In this document: one piece after another, positions 57,764 through 64,000 of the stretch
How positions within the stretch are numbered: the first letter of the stretch is position 1
How the letters are laid out: every line of letters begins with the position of its first letter
DNA from: Hyphomicrobiales bacterium
GTDB lineage: Bacteria > Pseudomonadota > Alphaproteobacteria > Rhizobiales > Devosiaceae
Assembly: GCA_900470445.1 (NCBI GenBank)
Contig: UCAU01000011.1
Span: forward strand, 41,650-105,649
Direction of reading: 5' to 3'
Length of the DNA stretch: 64,000 nucleotides
Program-made: the position numbers and the translations under genes
Notes under the pieces: generated by a model
What the model was told of the DNA's origin: nothing
What the model saw: only the letters and a program-made list of their open reading frames with translations
Database searches by the model: none

Positions 57764-60736
57764 CTAAAACTTGACGGTGAGCCCGGCCGTGCCGGCAAAG
57801 CTGTAGCTGCTGCCGAAATTGACCAGACTTGTGTTGACGCCGGCCTGGCCATGGACGGCGTATTTGTCGTCGCCCCAGCTATATGTGCCGCCGATCCCTA
57901 AGCCGCCCCACAGATTGTCCTGTGTGTTGACGAGTTCCACTCCGGCAAGGTCGGTCCTGCTATCGGGAAGGACGTCATAGTAGAGATTGGCAATGCCATA
58001 GGCATGCAGACGGCTGGTGTCGCCGGTTTCATCGATCCAGGCGTCCTGGTAGTCGGCCGAAAGGCCCAGCCGGATGGTTAGGTCATCGCCCTCGGCCAGC
58101 GAAACGGCAGCACCGAAGGCATCGGTGAAGCCATCATAGCTGACATCGGAATAGGTCAGCTGCGCCTGGGGCGTGATCGACCAGTTCTGGTTGAGCGCGA
58201 CCTGCTGGCCCGCCTCGACGCCGATTGCATAGCCAAAGCCGCCATTGTCCGAAACCAGACTGGTCGCGGCGGTAGAGGAGGCAAGCGCACTGTCATACCA
58301 GGTCAGGTTGGCCTGGGCATCGAGGTAAAAGCCGGACGAGCCATACCAGGTCAGTGATCCGCCCAGGCCATAGCCGGTGCTGCTGACTGAACCGTTTCCG
58401 AACACCGAGGTTACATCGCCCGCAATGGTGCCGTATCGCGCTGAAAGTCCTCCGACAAGCTTGCCGGCCTCGCCCGAATAGAGCTGTTGATCAGCCCCGG
58501 CCTGCAATTGCCAGGTATCGACATCGAAATCTGCGGCGGTCGTGGAGAACCTGGAATTCATATCGGCATGGCGGCCGACTATCCGGCCCCAGATGCCGCT
58601 CTTGGCGCCAGCCGCTTCGGGCAAGGCGCCCGTTTCAATCATACCGGCCGTCCAGGACCGGTTGCCGACGCGCTGCTGGAGGGTTTCAAGCTCGTTGAAA
58701 CTCTGCAGCATCGATGCGTAGGCCTCGTAGACCGGAGCTCCGGCCTGATAAAGCGGCCCCGGCGGGGTAGTCCCATTGATCAAGGCGGACCGCAGGTACC
58801 AGTCACCATCGGTAGGCGTGCTGACGCTCCCTTGATACAGGCGATAGGCATAGGCGCCGCCAACGACCGCGGGAGCCCCCTCGAAAGTATAGCTCCCCAG
58901 CAGCGTGAAATCGCCGTCGGAGGCGCCGCCGACATCGACGATTTTGATGCCTTCGTTGGTTTGTGCGCCATTGCCGCCGACATTGATGACACGAACATTG
59001 GTGCTACCGGCCGTGTCGCCGGTCACCGCCAGCAGGTCCGTGGCCGAGCTATCACCGCCCAGAACCGTTTCGATTTCGAGCGTGCCGCCATTGCCGAGAT
59101 AATTACCGGCCACGGTCAGGGTGCCGATCGAATTGCCCGGAGCGATGGTGCCCCCGATAAAATTCGTCGTCGTCCCCACCTGGCCGATGCCCTGCAACCG
59201 CCCACCGATGACCTCAATCGAGCCGCCAAGCGTGCCATCGACCGAGAGAATGCCGTTATACACCCGGGAGACGCCCGACAGGCCCGAACTATCGGCGGTG
59301 AGCGTGGTCTGCCCGGAGCCCACCTGCCAGACGCCGCCCGTCCCGGCGATCGTCCCCGCGAAGGTCACCACATCCGAGCGGTTGAAGGCCAGCACGCCGC
59401 TGTTGGCGACATTCCCCACAACGCTGCCGCTCGTGCCGCCATTGCCCAGCTGCAGGATGCCGGCCGTGATGGTCGTGCCACCGCTATAGCTATTGGCGCC
59501 GGTCAGGGTGAGCGTGCCCAGGCCATCCTTGGTCAGGCTGCCCGCGCCAGTCATGACAGGGGCAATGCCGATATTGTAGCCATTGGTGTCGATGAAGCCG
59601 CCGCCAGCGCCAAGGGTAATCTGCTGAGCGCCATAGGTGCTGAAGAAATTCGTATTGTTCCGGATGGCCCGAACAATGCCGCCATCCAGGGTGACGTCTG
59701 CCGTGCCCAGCCCGCCCCGGAAACCGCTGGTCTCCAGAACCCCGCGCGCACCTGGCGTGCCCAGCACACTCAGCGTGCCGCTAGCCGTCGCGTCCGAAAT
59801 GCCGAGATAGACGCCGGCGTTCGCGTAAACCCGCGCGCCATCTTCGATGGTCATCGCCCCGACCCCGTAATTGCCGAGGGTAAGGTTGAAGCTGGTCATC
59901 TCCCAGCTCGACCCCGGCCCCGTCACGGTGACACTGCCGTCGCTACCGGGGTGGGCGCCCACATAGCCCTGGTTGCTGGTGACGCTGGCGCCGTCTTCAA
60001 TTCGCAGGTCGCCTTGGGCGACCAGACCGACGGTGAGTTGCCCTACCATGGTCCAGGATGCGCCCGAAGTCAGGATGGCCTCACCGTAGGCGTCGGTGCC
60101 GACGACGCCGTCGTTGCTCGATAGAGTGGCACCATCCGAGAGCTCCATTTTGCCTTGCCCCGCAACACCAACATCGATCCGCCCGCCAACCGCGACATGC
60201 CCCCCTGTCGCAATATTGAGCGTTCCTGTCCCCGGATATCCGATGTTCAGATCTTGCCGAAGTGACCAGGTCGAAGCATTGCCCAAACCGTCCGCGCCCG
60301 ACACCGTCACGACGCCGACGCCGCCGGGACCGTTCCCTACATAGCCCTTCCCGCCGCTGACGAACCCGCCCGCCTGAATGTCGAGCGTTCCATTGCCTTC
60401 CTGTCCAATGATGACATCACCAAGATTGTCCCAGCGCGACCCTTGCCCGGAAACCGTGACGACGCCCACGCCGCCCACATCGAACCCCACATAAGCCATA
60501 GCATTGGTCAATGTGCTGCCATTGAGAATGGTCAAGCTACCAGCACCATTCACGCCAATAGTCAGGTCGACACTGCCATCGATGGATGCAGGATCTGACG
60601 GTGCGCTATCCCCGCCAATGGACACTTGCGCCAATGCCGGCGAGAGCGTCGCCAGCGCGACAACGAATGGCGCGCTCGACATGAGCAGGCACCGGCGGGA
60701 CGGCCAAATACTTGGGCGAAAATGGCTTCTTTGCAT
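57764..60736 (-). CDS. Type Va autotransporter
   Basis: Surface protein of about 990 residues. A signal peptide (LLMSSAPFVVALATLSPALA then Q) is followed by a passenger of about 690 residues rich in Gly/Ser/Thr. Repeated units such as VGFDVGGVGVVTVSGQGSRW and VGAHPGSDGSVTVTGPGSSW, with a beta-helix repeat LTLTGANSYSGGTTITAGIL, indicate a beta-solenoid. The C-terminal ~260 residues form the outer-membrane barrel (SGIWGRIVGRHADMNSRFST onward) and end in aromatic Phe, as barrels require. ATG at 60736 is used; GTG at 60739 is equally possible. An AT-rich promoter region precedes it (60,740-60,820). Likely an adhesin or biofilm factor, by inference. Confidence 0.85.
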   Translation of the reverse strand: MQRSHFRPSIWPSRRCLLMSSAPFVVALATLSPALAQVSIGGDSAPSDPASIDGSVDLTIGVNGAGSLTILNGSTLTNAMAYVGFDVGGVGVVTVSGQGSRWDNLGDVIIGQEGNGTLDIQAGGFVSGGKGYVGNGPGGVGVVTVSGADGLGNASTWSLRQDLNIGYPGTGTLNIATGGHVAVGGRIDVGVAGQGKMELSDGATLSSNDGVVGTDAYGEAILTSGASWTMVGQLTVGLVAQGDLRIEDGASVTSNQGYVGAHPGSDGSVTVTGPGSSWEMTSFNLTLGNYGVGAMTIEDGARVYANAGVYLGISDATASGTLSVLGTPGARGVLETSGFRGGLGTADVTLDGGIVRAIRNNTNFFSTYGAQQITLGAGGGFIDTNGYNIGIAPVMTGAGSLTKDGLGTLTLTGANSYSGGTTITAGILQLGNGGTSGSVVGNVANSGVLAFNRSDVVTFAGTIAGTGGVWQVGSGQTTLTADSSGLSGVSRVYNGILSVDGTLGGSIEVIGGRLQGIGQVGTTTNFIGGTIAPGNSIGTLTVAGNYLGNGGTLEIETVLGGDSSATDLLAVTGDTAGSTNVRVINVGGNGAQTNEGIKIVDVGGASDGDFTLLGSYTFEGAPAVVGGAYAYRLYQGSVSTPTDGDWYLRSALINGTTPPGPLYQAGAPVYEAYASMLQSFNELETLQQRVGNRSWTAGMIETGALPEAAGAKSGIWGRIVGRHADMNSRFSTTAADFDVDTWQLQAGADQQLYSGEAGKLVGGLSARYGTIAGDVTSVFGNGSVSSTGYGLGGSLTWYGSSGFYLDAQANLTWYDSALASSTAATSLVSDNGGFGYAIGVEAGQQVALNQNWSITPQAQLTYSDVSYDGFTDAFGAAVSLAEGDDLTIRLGLSADYQDAWIDETGDTSRLHAYGIANLYYDVLPDSRTDLAGVELVNTQDNLWGGLGIGGTYSWGDDKYAVHGQAGVNTSLVNFGSSYSFAGTAGLTVKF

Positions 60737-60846
60737 CACAACCGGGCTAAAAACTAAATAAGTAATGCCCGATGTTGGGAATATAATGCTTAATTATCCT
60801 TTAATTACCTGTCTCGCCCAGGTCGACGTTTTGTAGAAACTGCTGA

Positions 60847-62705
60847 GGGTCGAGATATCTGCCCCAGCGCAACTTCGCAAAGCAGCGTGGCACCGAGGGT
60901 GGCCCAACCTCGACGCCTGGCGAGACTGTCAGCTTCACCGCGACGCTGTCCGGCGCCGTGGCGCCGACCGGCAGCGTTGAGTTCTTCGACGGTGCGACGT
61001 CGCTGGGCAGCGTGCCGCTATCGGGTGTGGAAGCCATGCTTACGCTCTCTACACTCGGTGTTGGTCCGCACGCCATCACCGCCACCTATTCTGGAGATAT
61101 CAACAATGGGTCCAGCACCGGCGGCATTGCCCACTCGGTCAGCCAGATCGTCACAACGGTAACGCTTGCTGCATCCAGCCCTAGCTCGACGCCCGGGCAG
61201 GCGGTGACCTTCACCGCCACGGTGTTGCCGGCCACGACGTCCGGCACTGTCACCTTTCTGATCGACGGGGCCGCCCAGCCTCCATCGGCAATGTCGGGGG
61301 GTGTTGCGACATTGACGACCAGCCTGCTCGGGACCGGTTCGCATGCGATCCTTGCCCGCTACGACGGCGACCCAGCCCATGCCGGCTCGGTGACACCCAC
61401 ACTCGCCCATACGGTGATTGCGCTGGGTTCGGTCACAATTCGGCAGGAGACCGACGGCAACGACGCGGTGTTCGGCTTCTCGTCATCCACGAGCGGCCTC
61501 ACCCTTTCCGTTGCCACTTCCGACGGGCGCGGGGAAAGCGCGGCCATATCCCTCGCGGCCGGGACTTATAGCGTCGCCGCCGACGACATGAGCGGCGCCG
61601 GTTTCGGCCTGACCGGGCTGGTTTGCTCCGATGCCGACAGCACCACCGATATCGCCAGCCGCACGGCCAATATCGTTCTCGATGCCGGCGAAGCGCTGGT
61701 CTGCACCTTCACCTCGGTCCAGTCCGGCGAGAAGACCAGCCGACTGATCGAGAATTTCCTGATCACCCGCGCCGACCTGATCCTGGCCAACCAGCCCGAT
61801 ATCCAGCGTCGCATCGACCGCCTCAACGGCGCCATGCCCTCCGGCGGCAATCCCGTTTCCGCGCTGATGAATTATCTGCCGGGCGTCGTCGAGGGTAGCC
61901 CGCTCACCGTCTCCACCTCGCTCGGCGCCATCGAGCATCTCGCCGGCAATGAGGCAGCCGGCCAGTTCGACATGTGGCTCGAGGGGACTTTCGCCTTGTT
62001 CGACGCCGGTGGTCCGGAAGGCAGTTTCAACACTGCCAGCTTCGGAGCCGATTATCTGGTCACGCCGGACCTGCTCATCGGTGGGTTCGTGCAGGTGGAC
62101 CACCTGTCGCAAAGCTCATCGCTGGATTCGGCGACATATCGGGCACCGGCTGGCTGGCCGGGCCCTATGCCACCGCGCGCCTGACCGAAAGTCTTTATCT
62201 CGACATTCTCGCCGCAGCGGGCACATCCTCAAATCTGGTCAGCCCTTATGGCACCTATGAGGACGGGTTCGACGCCACGCGCTGGCTGCTGAGCGCCTCG
62301 CTGCAGGGCCAGTGGCAATGGGACAACTGGACGTTCAGCCCGCGTGCCCGGGTGAGCTATTTCGAGGAAACCACCAAGGCCTATACCGATAGTCTGGGGG
62401 TCGGCATTGCCTCGATCACTGCTGGTCTCGGCCAGATCGCCGTGGGGCCAGCGATCTCCCACCGCTTCACAGCCGCGGGCAATGTGGTCATCGATACCGG
62501 CCTGCGCTTTGAAGCTATCGCCGATATTCTCAGGACCACAACGGCTTCCGGTTTCGGCAATATCCACGCCCGCATTGAAGGCACGATCGATTTATCTCTG
62601 CCCGGAGGCGCGAAATTCGGCTTGTCGTCGGCCTTTGACGGCATCGGTGGCGATACCGGAACGGTCACCAGCGCAAAGATCAAGGTTAGCCTGCCCTTCA
62701 ACTAG
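60847..62705 (+). pseudogene. Broken autotransporter with Ig-like repeats
   Basis: An open frame runs from 60847 (after a stop at 60844) with no start codon or signal peptide. It encodes bacterial Ig-like repeats (STPGETVSFTATLSGA, SPSSTPGQAVTFTATVLPAT) and the linker to a barrel (SLGAIEHLAGNEAAGQFDMW). Near 62,120-62,131 the reading moves to another frame. There the barrel continues as GFGDISGTGWLAGPYATARL and ends correctly at 62705 in Phe-Asn. So it has lost its 5' end and carries a frameshift. GTG at 60958 would be the only late start. It is divergent from the intact autotransporter and may be a relic of recombination between such genes. Confidence 0.75.
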
Positions 62706-62836
62706 CGCATTACCTGTGTTTCGCGGACACTTTCAACGGGCTGCGGGATACGGTCCCACATCAAAAGCTTTTGGGAACCGGTTGGGGTCCGCATGAGGGG
62801 CTAAGCTGACCTTGATCTCGTACCTGCAAGCCGGGC

Positions 62837-63622
62837 CTAAGGGTCAGGTGTTCCGCAAACGATGACCTGTACTCCGCTCTGGCGCAGGCTCTCTTCGTTC
62901 CTTTGCTCGAGCGGCATCAGGTCGGTCACGAAAGCGGTGAATTCGGAAAATGGCGCCACCCGCACCGCCGCGGTACCGGACCACTTGCTGACGTCGGCAA
63001 CGAGGTAGCGGGTTCTCGAATTCTGCAGAATCGCGTTGGTGATCTGGGATTCTTCGTAGCTGAAGTCGAGCGCTCCGCTGGTGGGGTGCAAACCGCCAGT
63101 GCCCACCACGGCGTGCGTGGCGTGGAACTTTTCGAAGTAGCGAAGGGTATCCGCTCCGACCAAATCCCGGTCGTTGGCCCGCCAAACCCCGCCGGCGAGA
63201 TGCAGCTCGATGCCTTCGACGTCGCCGAGGGTCAGCGCGACATCTACATTGTTGGTGACGACGGTAAGGCCTGAATGTCCCCGCAGTGCCTCGGCCGTAA
63301 AACGGACTGTGGTGCCTATTCCCATGAAAACGGTGGAGCCATCCGGAATGTCTTGGGCAACACGGGCCGCAATGAGCCGCTTGGCTCCACCGTGGAGGCT
63401 GGCGCGCGCATTGATGGAAGTGTTTTGCGGCAGGACGGGCAAATCGACGCCACCATGCAGGCGCCGGGCCAGACCCAGTTCGCACAGCAGGTTGATATCG
63501 CGCCTTATGCTTTGCGTGGTGAGCCCGTATTCGCGCGCCAGCCGGTCGATCTGCTGGGCTCCGCGCGCACCGATGCGCACCAATATGTCGTTCTGTCGGT
63601 CCGAAAGCCGGGGGTCGTTCAT
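62837..63622 (-). CDS. DeoR/GlpR-family transcriptional regulator
   Basis: Regulator of 261 residues. The DeoR helix-turn-helix is RQNDILVRIGARGAQQIDRL then AREYGLTTQSIRRDINLLCE, and the sensor domain contains VFMGIGTTVRFTAEALRGHS and VVTNNVDVALTLGDVEGIEL, a phosphosugar-binding NagB-like fold. ATG at 63622 is used. The next gene upstream on the same strand is a sugar-ABC ATPase (cut by the window edge), so this is probably the local regulator of a sugar or polyol operon. Confidence 0.86.
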   Translation of the reverse strand: MNDPRLSDRQNDILVRIGARGAQQIDRLAREYGLTTQSIRRDINLLCELGLARRLHGGVDLPVLPQNTSINARASLHGGAKRLIAARVAQDIPDGSTVFMGIGTTVRFTAEALRGHSGLTVVTNNVDVALTLGDVEGIELHLAGGVWRANDRDLVGADTLRYFEKFHATHAVVGTGGLHPTSGALDFSYEESQITNAILQNSRTRYLVADVSKWSGTAAVRVAPFSEFTAFVTDLMPLEQRNEESLRQSGVQVIVCGTPDP

Positions 63623-63776
63623 TGACCAGGACCTGCAACAATCCCGCGCGGATGGCGCGCTCTCGGATGCTGCGCCGTCACGGCGCGACCACAAAGGCGA
63701 TGTGGTGCTTGAACTCGCTCAGTGGTCTGAGGCCGGCGATCGGTCATCTTGCATGTCCCCTGGTGACGCCCAGCGT

Positions 63777-64000
63777 TCAATCGGTGCGGCGGCCGGTTTC
63801 CTGGTTGAAGGGATGCAGGTCCGCCGTGCTGACGTAAAGAGCTGTTTCGGCGCCTTCGGTTACAGCCGTGCGGGCCGGTACGGCCGCGACGATAAGCTGC
63901 CCGTTGCCGTCGAGCCGCATATGCAGGTGGCTTTCGCCGCCGATCGGCTCGTAGAGCTCGACCGTGGCGTTCAGCGTGATGTGCGGGCCCTCGGGTGGCG
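63777..64000 (-). CDS. Sugar ABC transporter ATPase, C-terminal part (UgpC/MalK type)
   Basis: Partial gene: the last 73 codons on the minus strand, running off the window. The translation reads about HITLNATVELYEPIGGESHL and onward to HPFNQETGRRTD before the stop at 63777-63779, the TOBE/regulatory end typical of CUT1-type ATPases such as UgpC. It lies 154 bases before the DeoR gene on the same strand. The ABC domain proper is outside the window. Confidence 0.82.
   Translation of the reverse strand, partial: PPEGPHITLNATVELYEPIGGESHLHMRLDGNGQLIVAAVPARTAVTEGAETALYVSTADLHPFNQETGRRTD

Noticed and set aside
1-64000. CRISPR arrays, prophage, transposases or integrases.
   Set aside because: No regularly spaced direct repeats and no recognisable recombinase, phage or insertion-sequence genes were seen; only small palindromic repeats occur.

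Overview
The window is high-GC DNA packed with solute-binding-protein transporters, LacI/LysR/AraC/TetR/DeoR-type regulators and Tat/Sec-exported proteins. Its fructose transporter genes (frcC, frcA) and xylitol dehydrogenase are of rhizobial type. This points to a free-living or plant/soil-associated alphaproteobacterium of the Hyphomicrobiales; Devosia or a close relative is my best guess, by inference only. No rRNA, confirmed tRNA, phage, transposase or CRISPR array was found. The window starts inside one sugar-ABC operon and ends inside another (a UgpC/MalK-type ATPase cut at base 64000).

Layout. 0-4.8 kb: frcC-frcA, a 143-bp palindromic element, xylitol dehydrogenase, an orphan barstar, an SDR and MgtC. 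4.9-5.2 kb: an intergenic run of strong hairpins, a candidate structured RNA, followed by a TPR regulator-like membrane protein. 7-14.2 kb: a small multidrug transporter, then a cell-wall neighbourhood: MurL plus MurD2 (the L-glutamate-adding, epimerising route to D-Glu in peptidoglycan), an NlpC/P60 protein, an orphan peptide-binding protein and the murein endopeptidase MepA. 14.4-18.4 kb: an AraC regulator divergent from an Fsr-like MFS exporter, and an SDR divergent from a LysR regulator.

18.4-33.4 kb is a catabolic regulon. It holds an alpha/beta-hydrolase fused in frame to a double SnoaL protein, two histidinol-dehydrogenase homologues outside any histidine operon, an SDR, a bicupin, an RraA/aldolase-like protein, an amidase, a CUT1-type sugar ABC transporter and a LacI regulator. 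Copies of one 14-bp operator (TGCATACGTATGCA and close variants) stand before every transcription unit, tying them into one unidentified pathway.

33.6-43.9 kb is a second LacI-linked locus: an FbpB/AfuB-type fused permease, an ATPase, three tandem paralogous binding proteins, two inositol-monophosphatase-family enzymes and a CX5R phosphatase. I infer uptake and dephosphorylation of an organophosphate. 44.2-49.7 kb is a nitrate/taurine-type ABC transporter with an FAD oxidoreductase and a 2x[4Fe-4S] ferredoxin embedded between its permease and ATPase genes. 49.9-55 kb is a LysR regulator converging on prpF-like-tctC-tctB-tctA. 55.3-62.7 kb holds a P-loop protein, an SDR/TetR divergent pair with twin operators, an intact 990-residue autotransporter and a broken second one. 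The end has a DeoR regulator and the partial sugar-ABC ATPase.
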